Below, piece by piece: positions 36,088 to 44,318 of a stretch of DNA of 64,000 bases. The notes beneath the pieces were generated by a model, which ran no database searches, was not told the origin of the DNA, and saw nothing but the letters and a program-made list of their open reading frames with translations. The DNA comes from Chloroflexota bacterium. Its GTDB lineage: Bacteria > Chloroflexota > UBA11872. The position numbers and the translations under genes were made by a program. Position 1 is the first letter of the stretch. Every line of letters begins with the position of its first letter. The stretch lies in the NCBI GenBank assembly GCA_022821905.1, contig JAJECS010000006.1, forward strand, positions 240,369 to 304,368, read 5' to 3'.

Positions 36088-36663
36088 CTAGGCTCCGATC
36101 TTCGTCGCCACGTCCCCCACCCGAATCGTCCCCGACTGGACCACGCGCGTGTTGATGCCGCGCATTCGCATCTGTCGTCCCATAGGCGTGCTGATGAATC
36201 GCAGCGCGTCTTGACCGAACCGATCGGCGAATTTCCGGCAGCCCGTGTGCGGTTCCTTGGAGATCTCGATCACCGCCGATCCGATCGAGAGCCGCGCCCC
36301 GGCCGGAAGGTTGTCCTCGCTCATGTCGATGTCGATCACCAGTTGATCGCCCGCCAGCGGCCAGCGCTCCTCGGACTGCGCCAGCAGGGCGAGCAGGCGG
36401 GAGTTGATGATGGTGACCTGGGCGGCGAGGTTCGGACCGCCGGTAGGAGTGACCGTGCTACCACGGTCCTTCCAGCTATCCCCGACCAGGCCGACGGCGC
36501 CGTCTAGCTCGCCCTCCGCAATCACCTCGCGTGCATCGACTTCGGGTCGGCGCACGATCATCCGCAGGGCACCGCCGTCCGCCGGCGACTCCCGAAAATG
36601 GTCGAGGCCGGCGTCGAGCTCTTCCATGGTCGGGTGACGCGCCGCGCCGTCTGAATCTCCCAC
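36088..36663 (-). CDS. MOSC domain protein
   Basis: A 191-residue MOSC-domain protein, the beta-barrel found at the C-terminus of molybdenum cofactor sulfurases and in mARC-type enzymes. The conserved cysteine is in EPHTGCRKFADRFG (~143-156), preceded by GDQLVIDIDMSEDNLP and followed by RGINTRVVQSGTIRVGD. Free-standing MOSC proteins are thought to bind Mo cofactor or transfer sulfur, but this one's target is unknown. The start is GTG 36663 with GGAG six bases upstream. Confidence 0.83.
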   Translation of the reverse strand: MGDSDGAARHPTMEELDAGLDHFRESPADGGALRMIVRRPEVDAREVIAEGELDGAVGLVGDSWKDRGSTVTPTGGPNLAAQVTIINSRLLALLAQSEERWPLAGDQLVIDIDMSEDNLPAGARLSIGSAVIEISKEPHTGCRKFADRFGQDALRFISTPMGRQMRMRGINTRVVQSGTIRVGDVATKIGA

Positions 36664-36758
36664 TTTGGTCTCCTCTGCTTCCGTGGACGTGTCGCTACAG
36701 GCGTCCCCAGCCGTCTGAAACTGCCCGGTGCGTGGTGCAGTGGCGGTCGGTCAGCCCC

Positions 36759-37385
36759 TTAGCAGCCCTGCGTCCACATGCTCACGTTCGGCAGACAGCC
36801 TTCGATGGCCTTGAACTCCCTGATCGCGACCGGCTCCTGCGAGTTCTCGATCTTCGTCAGCGTGGTCTGCGAGGGGGCGTGGTCCTCCTTGAGGTGACCA
36901 AAGATCGTGTGCTCGCCCGAGACGGCATCGCTCGCGTCCAGGTCGCCGAGGAGAATGTAAAACCGAGATCCGTTGGAGTTGTCGGCCCCGTTGGGCGCCA
37001 TCACCAGGTGACCGCGCGCGTAGGGCCGCTGGGGCGGCTCGAGCTCGTAGGTGTAGCCGGGCCCGCCGGTGCCGGTGCCTGTGGGATCGCCCGTTTCGGC
37101 CAGCACGCCCGGAAGCACGCGATAGAACTCCATGCCCGTGTAGAAGCCCTCGTTGATGAGGAACGTGAAGCTATTCACCGCCAGCGGCGCTTCCGACGGC
37201 AGCAGGATGAACGTCATTCGCCCGGCATCGGTCGTGAAGATGACGCTATACGGCCGGTTGGGATCGATCCCCATGTCCGGGTAGGCCGCGAACGTTGGCG
37301 GTCCTTCGGGCTCGGATTCGCCGCAGGCGACCACGACCATCGCGAGCGCCAGCGCCAGTGCAACGACGATCATTCGCCGCATCAT
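36759..37385 (-). CDS. Lipoprotein peptidyl-prolyl isomerase (cyclophilin)
   Basis: A 208-residue cyclophilin with a lipoprotein signal peptide (lipobox VVVAC, Cys21). The fold is visible in APLAVNSFTFLINEGFYTG, MEFYRVLPGVLAETGDPTG (usually FHRVIPGFMIQGGDPTG) and GSRFYILLGD (usually GSQFFI). The catalytic Arg is retained (YRV), while GHLVMA and HTIFGHL match the rest of the site. It would fold secreted proteins at the outer face of the membrane. Two extra Cys near the C-terminus could form a disulfide. Confidence 0.9.
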   Translation of the reverse strand: MMRRMIVVALALALAMVVVACGESEPEGPPTFAAYPDMGIDPNRPYSVIFTTDAGRMTFILLPSEAPLAVNSFTFLINEGFYTGMEFYRVLPGVLAETGDPTGTGTGGPGYTYELEPPQRPYARGHLVMAPNGADNSNGSRFYILLGDLDASDAVSGEHTIFGHLKEDHAPSQTTLTKIENSQEPVAIREFKAIEGCLPNVSMWTQGC

Positions 37386-37482
37386 CTTGTCCCCCGTCCG
37401 TCGTCACCAGCCCACCCCACATTCTGCCGCGCCCGCCGCGCGATTGCCACGGGCGGCGTCGGCAGTGGGCCACCTCGATTCC

Positions 37483-37530
37483 GTCATTCCCGCGAAGCCT
37501 GTCCCCGCGGAGGCGGGGAGCGGGAATCCA
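37483..37530. repeat. Long-form TCATTCCCGCGAAG palindrome
   Basis: GTCATTCCCGCGAAGCCTGTCCCCGCGGAGGCGG-type element ending GCGGGAATCCA, almost identical to 16423-16471. It lies in the 236-base gap between the cyclophilin and nucleoside hydrolase genes. Confidence 0.8.
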
Positions 37531-37621
37531 CCCCTTGGGTCAACCGGCGAATCGAGGGGCCGCCGCCGCTGGGCGCCACAATGCGGCGCTCGGTAATCAG
37601 AATCTCCCACTACCGGGGGCG

Positions 37622-38599
37622 TCAGTCCGACTTGTCGCCGCCGGCGACGAGCCGCTCGACGATGCGGCTCACCACCGCGTCCGCCGCAACGTCGACGGCC
37701 ACTTGTGCTGCCGTCCGCCCCTTACCGGCGTCGTCGTCTGTCGTGGGCCGCATCGCGCCGCGCGGGTCGCCGTCACCGCAGTCAACCGTGAGGTGATGGG
37801 ACTCCATGGTGAACAGCTCCGGCCACAGCATCGTGCCCACCGCCGCCGGATCGTGCAGGAGCAGCTTGCCGCCGCGTCCGGTGAACTGCTCGGCGCGGGC
37901 GCGCCGGATGAGCTCGCCCAGGAAGGCGCCTCGGGGATCGGCAAGCGACAAAAGGCGCGACTCGACGGTCTCGTCGCTCACGGCCAGCTGGTGCGTCACG
38001 TCCAGCGGCGTCACGATAACCGGCAGCCCGGAGGCCAGCACCAGGTCAGCCGCTTCCGGGTCTACGTAGAAGTTGAACTCCGCGTGCGGCGTCACGTTGC
38101 CGCCCGCATGGAGCGAGCCGCCCATGACCACGATGGCCGCCGCTCGCCGCATCGCCGAAAGGTCGCGCCGGAGCGCGGCGGCGACGTTCGTCAGCGGACC
38201 CAGCGCGATCACCGTCACCGGTTCGGCTGACGTCCCGACCTCCTCGATGATCACGTCCACGGCGTCAGCCGGGACGTCCAATGATTCAGTGCTCGAGCGG
38301 CGCCAGCGATCGTGACTGGTTATCCCGGCCAGGCCGTCGGAGCCGTGGACCTCCTCCGCCGTCACGAGTTCCCGCGCCAACGGCTGTGCAAATCCCTGGG
38401 CCAGCCGAATCTCGCGATCCGGCGCCAGGATGCGCAGCAGGTAGGCGGCGTTGGCCGTCGCCGTTGCCAGGTCCACATTCCCGGCCACCGTCGTCACCGC
38501 CCGCACGGACAGCTCGGGCGAGGCCAGCGCCAACGCCAGGGCCAGCGCGTCGTCGACGCCCGGGTCGGTGTCGATGAGGACGGGAATGCTGGTTGGCAT
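37622..38599 (-). CDS. Inosine/uridine-preferring nucleoside hydrolase
   Basis: About 325 residues. The calcium-binding motif DTDPGVDDALAL sits at the very N-terminus, AGNVDLATATANAAYLL is the next conserved helix, and VVMGGSLHAGGNVTPHAEFNFYVDPEAA carries the rest of the ribose site (N-x-x-x-DPEAA). The enzyme cleaves nucleosides to base and ribose for salvage. Start is ATG 38599; an upstream ATG adds unconserved residues. Confidence 0.92.
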   Translation of the reverse strand: MPTSIPVLIDTDPGVDDALALALALASPELSVRAVTTVAGNVDLATATANAAYLLRILAPDREIRLAQGFAQPLARELVTAEEVHGSDGLAGITSHDRWRRSSTESLDVPADAVDVIIEEVGTSAEPVTVIALGPLTNVAAALRRDLSAMRRAAAIVVMGGSLHAGGNVTPHAEFNFYVDPEAADLVLASGLPVIVTPLDVTHQLAVSDETVESRLLSLADPRGAFLGELIRRARAEQFTGRGGKLLLHDPAAVGTMLWPELFTMESHHLTVDCGDGDPRGAMRPTTDDDAGKGRTAAQVAVDVAADAVVSRIVERLVAGGDKSD

Positions 38600-38627
38600 C
38601 AGTTGGCTCTCCGGCTCGCTATTTCGG

Positions 38628-38695
38628 TGGCCCATGCTGTGCGCAGCATGGGCGGCCCCTCAAGGGTCCCACGCGGCAAGCAGCGCGGGCCACTG
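38628..38695. repeat. Diverged GTGGCCCACGCTG-type palindromes
   Basis: GTGGCCCATGCTGTGCGCAGCATGGG at 38628-38652 is a member of the CACGCTGCGTGCAGCGTG family, with T-A replacing C-G on both arms. A weaker copy (TCCCACGCGGCAAGCAGCGCGGGCC) follows. They fill the gap before the GH15 gene. Confidence 0.7.
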
Positions 38696-38809
38696 CGCAA
38701 TTCCTGGCCCGCTGCTGGGACGGTACGCGAACCCCGCTACCAAACTTACTGAGACGCACTGCCATAATGCGGTCACCGGCGATTCCCTCCGGCGCGGAAG
38801 GGGCAAGCG

Positions 38810-40789
38810 ATGCCGCGTGACCTGGCCATTGGCAACGGCCGCCTGCTGGTCGCATTCGATGGGGATTATCGGGTCCGCGACATCTATTTCCCCCACGTGG
38901 GGCTGTGGAACCACGCCGGGCACGATCCGTTTCGGTTCGGCATCTGGGTCGACGGCGCGTTTGACTGGATCACCGCGCGCAACTGGAACGGCACGCTGCG
39001 CTACCGGCCGGACACCCTGGTCAGCGACGTTCGCCTGGTCAACGACGAGCTTGGGCTCGAGCTGGTCTGCGCCGACACCGTGGACTTCCATCGACCCATC
39101 TACGTGCGACGCATGGTCGTGCGCGACCTCCGGGGCGCTCCGCGGCACGTCAAGCTCTTCTTCCACCACGACTTCTACCTGTTTCGCGACGGCGTCGGCG
39201 ACACGACCTATTTCGACCCCCTCACGCGCGGCATCGTGCACCACAAGCGGGACGTGCTGTTCATGGCCAATGCCTGGGCGGGCGAGCAGCCGGGATTCGA
39301 CCAGGTCAGCACGGGCACTAAGCATCTGCACGGGTTGGAGGGCACCTGGCGCGACGCCGAGGACGGCAACCTCTCCGGCAACGCGATCGCGCAGGGGCTG
39401 GTCGACAGCACCGGCGGCGTGGACGTGCGCGTGCCCGCGGGCGGCGACGCGGTGGCGCATTACTGGCTGGCGGTCGGCGACGAGTTCTTCGCCGTCAAGG
39501 ACGAAAATGACATGGTCGTGCGGCGCGGCCCCGACGCCCTGATCGAACGCACCAACCACTACTGGCGCCATTGGGTCACTCGCGAGGACCTGGACTTCAC
39601 CGGACTCGATCCGGCCGTTCGCGATCTCTACCGCCGCAGCATGCTCATCGTCCGCACGCAAACCGACGATGACGGCGCGATCATCGCGGCCAACGACAGC
39701 GACATCCTGCAGTTCGGCCGCGATACCTACACCTATATGTGGCCCCGCGACGGCGCCTTGGTCGTCCACGTGCTGATCCAGGGCGACCACCGGGAGCTGG
39801 CGCGGCGCTTCTTCGATTTCTGCCTCCGCACGATTCAGCCGGGCGGATTCATGCTGCACAAGTACAACCCCGACGGAACGCCGGGCAGCAGCTGGCACCC
39901 GTGGGCGGATGCGGACGGCAATCGCATCCTGCCGATCCAGGAGGACGAGACGTCCCTGGTGCTATGGGCGCTTGGCGCTTACGACGAGCGCTTCAAGGAC
40001 ACCGAGGTCGTCAAGCCGTTGTACGCGCCCCTCATCAAGCGCGCCGCCGACTTCATGGTTCGTTTCCGGCATCGGGAAACCGGACTGCCCGCGCCCTCCT
40101 GGGACCTGTGGGAGGAGCGATACGGCATCCACACATTCACCGTCGCGAGCGTGTATGGCGGACTGCGGGCAGCTGCGGAGTTTGCCCGTGGGTTCGGCGA
40201 AGAGGCGGCCGCCGACGAGTACGACACCGCCGCTGCGGAGATCCGCGAGGCCGCGTTCGAGCACCTCTACGATGAGGGTGAGCAGCGCTTCATCCGCCGC
40301 CTGGAGGTCACCGACGACGGCGCGCTGATACCCGATATGACGATCGACGCCAGCGTCTGCGGCGTCTGGCGCTTCGGGCTGTGCGAGCCGACGGACGAGC
40401 GTTGCGTGTCCACCATGCACTCGCTGCGCGACCGGCTGTGGGTCAAGACCGACATCGGCGGCGTCGCGCGCTACGAGGATGACTACTACCACCGCGTCTC
40501 GGACGACATCGAGCGCATTCCCGGCAATCCGTGGTTCATCTGCACGCTGTGGCTGGCACAGTGGGAAGCGGCGGCGGCGCAGTCCATGGACGACCTGGAG
40601 CGCGCGCACGAGCTCATGCGCTGGGTGGTCGACCGCGCCCTCCCCAGCGGCACGCTGGCGGAGCAGGTGCATCCGCTCACCGGGCAGCCCCTCAGCGTGA
40701 GCCCGCTCACGTGGAGTCACGCCGAGTTCGCCGCCACCGTGCAGCAATACGTGGCCCGAGCGCGAGAGCTTCGCGGTCGGGGCGGCTGA
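38810..40789 (+). CDS. Glycoside hydrolase family 15 (glucoamylase/trehalase-like)
   Basis: A 659-residue GH15 enzyme. Residues 1-~260 form the N-terminal beta-sandwich (AIGNGRLLVAFDGDYRVRD), and the rest is the (alpha/alpha)6 barrel with GRDTYTYMWPRDGALV. The catalytic acid is in WDLWEERYG (Glu435 or Glu436) and the base is Glu618 in TLAEQVHPLTG. It releases glucose from alpha-glucan ends, or splits trehalose-like sugars, in the cytosol (no signal peptide). It likely degrades what the 27-31 kb glycosyltransferases make. Confidence 0.92.
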   Translation: MPRDLAIGNGRLLVAFDGDYRVRDIYFPHVGLWNHAGHDPFRFGIWVDGAFDWITARNWNGTLRYRPDTLVSDVRLVNDELGLELVCADTVDFHRPIYVRRMVVRDLRGAPRHVKLFFHHDFYLFRDGVGDTTYFDPLTRGIVHHKRDVLFMANAWAGEQPGFDQVSTGTKHLHGLEGTWRDAEDGNLSGNAIAQGLVDSTGGVDVRVPAGGDAVAHYWLAVGDEFFAVKDENDMVVRRGPDALIERTNHYWRHWVTREDLDFTGLDPAVRDLYRRSMLIVRTQTDDDGAIIAANDSDILQFGRDTYTYMWPRDGALVVHVLIQGDHRELARRFFDFCLRTIQPGGFMLHKYNPDGTPGSSWHPWADADGNRILPIQEDETSLVLWALGAYDERFKDTEVVKPLYAPLIKRAADFMVRFRHRETGLPAPSWDLWEERYGIHTFTVASVYGGLRAAAEFARGFGEEAAADEYDTAAAEIREAAFEHLYDEGEQRFIRRLEVTDDGALIPDMTIDASVCGVWRFGLCEPTDERCVSTMHSLRDRLWVKTDIGGVARYEDDYYHRVSDDIERIPGNPWFICTLWLAQWEAAAAQSMDDLERAHELMRWVVDRALPSGTLAEQVHPLTGQPLSVSPLTWSHAEFAATVQQYVARARELRGRGG

Positions 40790-41187
40790 TCGTCTCCGCG
40801 CGGCGCGTCCGGATCCGGGTGGGCGACTACAGCGGCGCCGCGTGCTTGCTCGACTCGGCGGCGGCCGACGCCGTGTGGCAGATCTTGCCGCTGGACGTGT
40901 CCGTGAGCACCTGGGGCGACGAGATCTACGCCGGAATCGGCGTCGACGTGGACCCGCCCCCCGACGCGACGGACGTTGCGGCTGTGGGCGACCTGGCCAT
41001 CTGGCCGCCGGGTCGCGCCATCTGCATCTTCTTCGGTCCCACGCCGGCCAGCCGCGGCGCCGAGCCGCGCGCCGCAAGCCCGATTGCGCCGGTCGGGCGT
41101 ATCGAAGACCCCGACGTTTCCGCCCTGCGCCGGGTGCGCTCGGGTGAAACGCTCACCATCGAGGCGCTGGACGAGCTACACGCGTAA
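40786..41187 (+). CDS. Cyclophilin-like (TM1367/DUF3830-type) protein, possible CTG start
   Basis: About 133 residues. VSTWGDEIYAGIGVDV, GDLAIWPPGRAICIFFGPTP and the preceding LDSAAADAVWQILPLD match the small cyclophilin-like fold of the TM1367/AF2241 family, whose function is unknown. No ATG, GTG or TTG in frame precedes strand 1 (RRVRIRVGDYSG) within the intergenic space. CTG at 40786 overlaps the GH15 stop as CTGA, like the ATGA couplings elsewhere here. GTG 40819 would truncate the first strand; a farther start would lie deep inside the GH15 gene. Confidence 0.65.
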   Translation: MIVSARRVRIRVGDYSGAACLLDSAAADAVWQILPLDVSVSTWGDEIYAGIGVDVDPPPDATDVAAVGDLAIWPPGRAICIFFGPTPASRGAEPRAASPIAPVGRIEDPDVSALRRVRSGETLTIEALDELHA

Positions 41188-41220
41188 CGCGGGCAGCGAG
41201 CCCAATTTCTTGAAGCGGTA

Positions 41221-41250
41221 TTGACGCGTTCGCATTCTGTCTGGTAGCTT
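41221..41250 (+). promoter_or_regulatory. lexA promoter with candidate SOS operator
   Basis: TTGACG (41221-41226), an 18-base spacer and TAGCTT (41245-41250) preceded by TGG (extended -10). The spacer contains CGTTCGCATTCTGT (41227-41240), which matches 11 of 14 bases of an element at exactly the same distance from the -10 of dinB. Autoregulation by LexA would fit. Confidence 0.65.
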
Positions 41251-41321
41251 GGGCGTGCGTAGAATCATCAGGCGCGTGACCGTTGGTCATGCCGTGTCGC
41301 GCGTCGCGGAGGATGTCGCCC

Positions 41322-41921
41322 ATGGGCGGCCCGCTCACTCAGCGCCAGCATCGCGTGCTGGTCACCATCGAGCGCTTCGTGCGCGACGAGGGCTACACGC
41401 CCAGTGTTCGCGAGGTTGGCGGCATCGTCGGGCTGGCGCCGGCCACCGTCCAGCAGCACCTGGACGCCCTGGAGCGCAAGGGCTACATCCGGCGTACCGG
41501 CCAGTCGCACGGCATCGAGATCCTCGATAACGGCGCCGACGCCGGCGTGGTACACGTGCCGATCATTGGCGAAATTGCCGCGGGCCTGCCGATCGACGCC
41601 TACGAGGAGCGCATCGACACGGTGCCGGTGGCTTCCGGCCTCGTGCCCTCCGGCGAGACCTACGCGCTGCGCGTGCGCGGCGACAGCATGATCGATGATC
41701 ACATCTGCGACGGCGACTTGGTCATCGTCGCGCCCGCGGAGGCCGTGCGGGACGGGCAGATCGCGGTGGCCATGCTGGACGACGGCAGCGCCACCCTCAA
41801 GCGCCTCTTCCGCGAGAACGGCCGCGTGCGCCTGCAGCCGGCCAACGCCGACTACGACCCCATCTACGCCCGCGACGTCCGAGTGCGCGGCCACGCCGTC
41901 GCCATCCTGCGCAGCCTCTAG
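41322..41921 (+). CDS. lexA: LexA repressor
   Basis: About 199 residues. The winged-helix DNA-binding domain (LTQRQHRVLVTIERFVRDEG, SVREVGGIVGLAPATVQQHL) is joined to the S24 autoprotease domain. The cleavage bond is Ala87-Gly88 (IAAGLPI), the serine is Ser122 in RGDSM and the lysine Lys160 in TLKRLF. It represses DNA-damage genes until RecA filaments trigger self-cleavage. GGAGG at 41308-41312 points to ATG 41322 rather than 41313. The neighbouring dinB and nuclease-like genes suggest a DNA-damage locus. Confidence 0.95.
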   Translation: MGGPLTQRQHRVLVTIERFVRDEGYTPSVREVGGIVGLAPATVQQHLDALERKGYIRRTGQSHGIEILDNGADAGVVHVPIIGEIAAGLPIDAYEERIDTVPVASGLVPSGETYALRVRGDSMIDDHICDGDLVIVAPAEAVRDGQIAVAMLDDGSATLKRLFRENGRVRLQPANADYDPIYARDVRVRGHAVAILRSL

Positions 41922-41954
41922 GCCAACAGCTCTTCGGGCGGCCTTTGAGCAGTC

Positions 41955-42070
41955 TGTCGTTCCGAGCGCAAGCGAGGAAACTCAGATGCCCGTGCACGGG
42001 CGCTCGAACAGCCCAGACTCGGGTGGTGGGTCGCTAGGAGTCCGTCATTCCCGCGAAGGCGGGAATCCAT
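41955..42070. repeat. Two intergenic repeats between lexA and dinB
   Basis: A GTTCCGAGCGCAAGCGAGGAAACTC element at about 41960 resembles blocks at 31484 and 57377. It is followed by the short GTCATTCCCGCGAAGGCGGGAATCC palindrome at 42044-42068, the same as the 27127 copy. Confidence 0.75.
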
Positions 42071-42142
42071 CCCCGTGAATCTACCTATCGATTCAATCGT
42101 GTCCGGCGGTGATCAGCGGGCAAGGTCGAACGCTACGCCGTC

Positions 42143-42181
42143 CGTTCGCTATTTGTTCGTTCGGTATTTGTCTGGTAGAAT
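42143..42181 (+). promoter_or_regulatory. dinB promoter with two copies of the candidate SOS operator
   Basis: CGTTCGCTATTTGT (42143-42156) and CGTTCGGTATTTGT (42158-42171) are direct repeats with a 15-base period. They are followed by CTGG and TAGAAT (42176-42181), an extended -10. The second copy occupies the -35/-10 spacer, as in lexA. Confidence 0.65.
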
Positions 42182-42211
42182 CGGCGCACACCGACCGCAG
42201 TCGCCGCGCAC

Positions 42212-43453
42212 ATGCAGGATCTCGGCTCAGCCGCCTGGACCGGACACCGGGTGGTCATGCACGCCGACATGGACGCCTTCTATGCGGCCGTCGAGCAGCG
42301 TGAGCGTCCGGAGCTGCGCGGCAAGCCGGTAATCGTCGGCGGCTCGCGCGATGGACGCGGCGTCGTCACCGCGGCTTCATATGAAGCGCGGGCGTTCGGC
42401 GTGCACTCGGCCATGCCCTCGCGCCAGGCCGCGCGCCTCTGCCCACGGGCCGAGTTCGTTCCCGGACGGATGGACCTCTACGCCGAGGTGTCGAGCCGGG
42501 TGATGGACCTGTTTCGCGCCTACACCCCGCTCGTCGAGCCGCTGTCGCTGGACGAGGCATTCCTCGACGTCACCGGCTGCGAGCGCCGCTACGGGTCGCC
42601 GTCCGAGATCGCAAGTCACCTTCGCGCAGCCGTGCGCGAGCACGAAGACCTGCCGATCTCCGTCGGCGTGGCGACCACCAAGTCGGTGGCCAAGATTGCC
42701 TCCCAGGTCGCCAAGCCCGACGGCTGCCGCGTCATCCCGCCCGGCGCGGAGTCCGCGTTCCTCGACCCGCTGCCCGTCCGCATGGTCTGGGGCGTTGGCC
42801 CCAAGACCGCCGCCAAGCTCGGGCGGCATGGCGTGACCACCATCGGTGACCTGGCCCGCATTGCCCCGGAGCGGGTCCACGCGGGCTTTGGCGGAACCGC
42901 CGCCCAGGCCGCCGTGCGGTCGCGCGGCATCGACCCGCGAGCCGTCACTCTCTCGCGCGGGCGCCGCTCGGTGGGCAATGAGGTCACGTTCGACCGCGAC
43001 GTCAACGACCGGACGGTGGTGGTGGACTACCTGCAGCAGCTCGCCGAGCACGTCGGCCAGCGGCTGCGCGCCAAGCACCTCCGCGCGCGCACGATCAGCG
43101 TCAAGGTGCGCTTCGCCGACTTCCGCACCATTACGCGACAGACGACCGTGTCGGCCTCCGTGGACATTGGCGCGGCCATCTTCGCGTTGGCCCGCGAGCT
43201 GTTTCTGCGCGTGGCGCGCGCCGACGACGTCTACCGCCTCGTGGGGGTTCACGCCACCGCGCTCGAGAGCTTTCGCTACCGCCAGTTGCCGCTGCAGCCG
43301 GCGGTGACGCGTGAGCGGCGGAAACTCGATGCAGCGCAGGACGCGATTCGCCGGCGATTTGGCGACGCCGTGCTGGCGCCCGCCTCGCTGCTCGCCAGCC
43401 AGGCCCGAATGAGCTCGAGTCGCTACGCCTGGCGCGACGCGGTGCTCGGATGA
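42212..43453 (+). CDS. dinB: Y-family DNA polymerase (DNA polymerase IV type)
   Basis: A 413-residue translesion polymerase. Catalytic carboxylates are in HADMDAFYAAVEQ and SLDEAFLDVTG; KPVIVGG, the YEAR motif and SVGVATTKSVAKIASQVAKPDG are standard DinB. GVGPKTAAKLGRHGVTTIGDLA is the thumb helix-hairpin-helix, and the little finger ends near residue 360. No clear C-terminal beta-clamp peptide was noticed. It bypasses damaged bases and is probably induced with lexA. Confidence 0.95.
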   Translation: MQDLGSAAWTGHRVVMHADMDAFYAAVEQRERPELRGKPVIVGGSRDGRGVVTAASYEARAFGVHSAMPSRQAARLCPRAEFVPGRMDLYAEVSSRVMDLFRAYTPLVEPLSLDEAFLDVTGCERRYGSPSEIASHLRAAVREHEDLPISVGVATTKSVAKIASQVAKPDGCRVIPPGAESAFLDPLPVRMVWGVGPKTAAKLGRHGVTTIGDLARIAPERVHAGFGGTAAQAAVRSRGIDPRAVTLSRGRRSVGNEVTFDRDVNDRTVVVDYLQQLAEHVGQRLRAKHLRARTISVKVRFADFRTITRQTTVSASVDIGAAIFALARELFLRVARADDVYRLVGVHATALESFRYRQLPLQPAVTRERRKLDAAQDAIRRRFGDAVLAPASLLASQARMSSSRYAWRDAVLG

Positions 43454-43474
43454 TGCGTGCGCCGCCTGACCCTT

Positions 43475-43527
43475 CCGTCATTCCCGCGAAGAGCCTGCCC
43501 CGTACTCGATACGGGGCGGGAATCCAG
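43475..43527. repeat. Long-form TCATTCCCGCGAAG palindrome with an inner stem
   Basis: GTCATTCCCGCGAAG...GCGGGAATCC with an inner hairpin CCCCGTACTCGATACGGGG. It lies just after dinB. The rest of 43454-43706 shows no gene. Confidence 0.8.
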
Positions 43528-43706
43528 GCCCACTCAACCTGGAGTCGTGCCGGCTCGCTCCAGACGTTCGTAGCCGGACCGAGTCATGCCGACGGCTGCA
43601 TGGTCGAATCCCGGCCGGCGGCGCCGTTTGGGACCGGGATTCCGGTTGTCGCACTCGTTCTGAGAAGGCCCACCGCAGTTGGCGCCGGATTCGATTGGAG
43701 GCCAGC

Positions 43707-44312
43707 ATGAGCCGCGTGCCTGACACGTTCTTTGCCCTGCTGGGGCAGGTTGCCGACGACCGCGGCGGCGGACCGGACGTGGTGCGGTCTCGTCTGGCGA
43801 CGGTGCGCCGCGACCGCCGGCGCCTGGCGCGGCTCGAACGCCTCTACGGCTACGCCCTGCGCCATCCGGCCCCTGATCGCGATCGGGTGCTGCGCGCCGT
43901 GGCTGGCCAGGTGCTGGAGCACGGCGCCTCATTCGTGCTCGGTCGCGGTTCGCGCGAGGCCCAGCTGGCCTTGAGCTGGGGGCACCAGGTCTATCGCGAG
44001 GTGCATGCCGCGCGGCGCGACCTGCAATTCAGCCGCGGGCCGGGTCCGCGCCAGCTCGTCGCCGAGTGGCATTTCCAATTTCCGGTCGTCGATCTGGTGT
44101 TGCGGCATTTCCGCCGCCGCTGGCGCGGCCACACGCTCATGATCCGGGACGGACGGCGCACGTACGTCCAGGACGGATGCGGTATCAGCTTGAAACTGGC
44201 CTCGAGCCGAGGGCCCGAGGAGCCGTCGATCTGGTCGTCGCCATCAGGCGATGATATTCTGCCAAGTCAGGCGCATTTCGTCGCCGCACCTGGGAGGCAG
44301 GGGATGGCGTAG
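43707..44312 (+). CDS. Possible DUF4130-type DNA-metabolism protein
   Basis: A 201-residue, Arg-rich protein. The stretch EVHAARRDLQFSRG, then VVDLVLRHFRRRWRGHTLMIRDGRRTYV, resembles DUF4130 (E-x-H...RF...HF-x-x-R...W-I-D-x-R), a domain linked to DNA metabolism and often beside radical SAM repair proteins; no such partner is here. The match is by eye and partial. GGAGG six bases before ATG 43707 sets the start. It ends six bases before the Mre11-like gene, so the two are probably cotranscribed. Confidence 0.45.
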   Translation: MSRVPDTFFALLGQVADDRGGGPDVVRSRLATVRRDRRRLARLERLYGYALRHPAPDRDRVLRAVAGQVLEHGASFVLGRGSREAQLALSWGHQVYREVHAARRDLQFSRGPGPRQLVAEWHFQFPVVDLVLRHFRRRWRGHTLMIRDGRRTYVQDGCGISLKLASSRGPEEPSIWSSPSGDDILPSQAHFVAAPGRQGMA

Positions 44313-44318
44313 CTGCGT

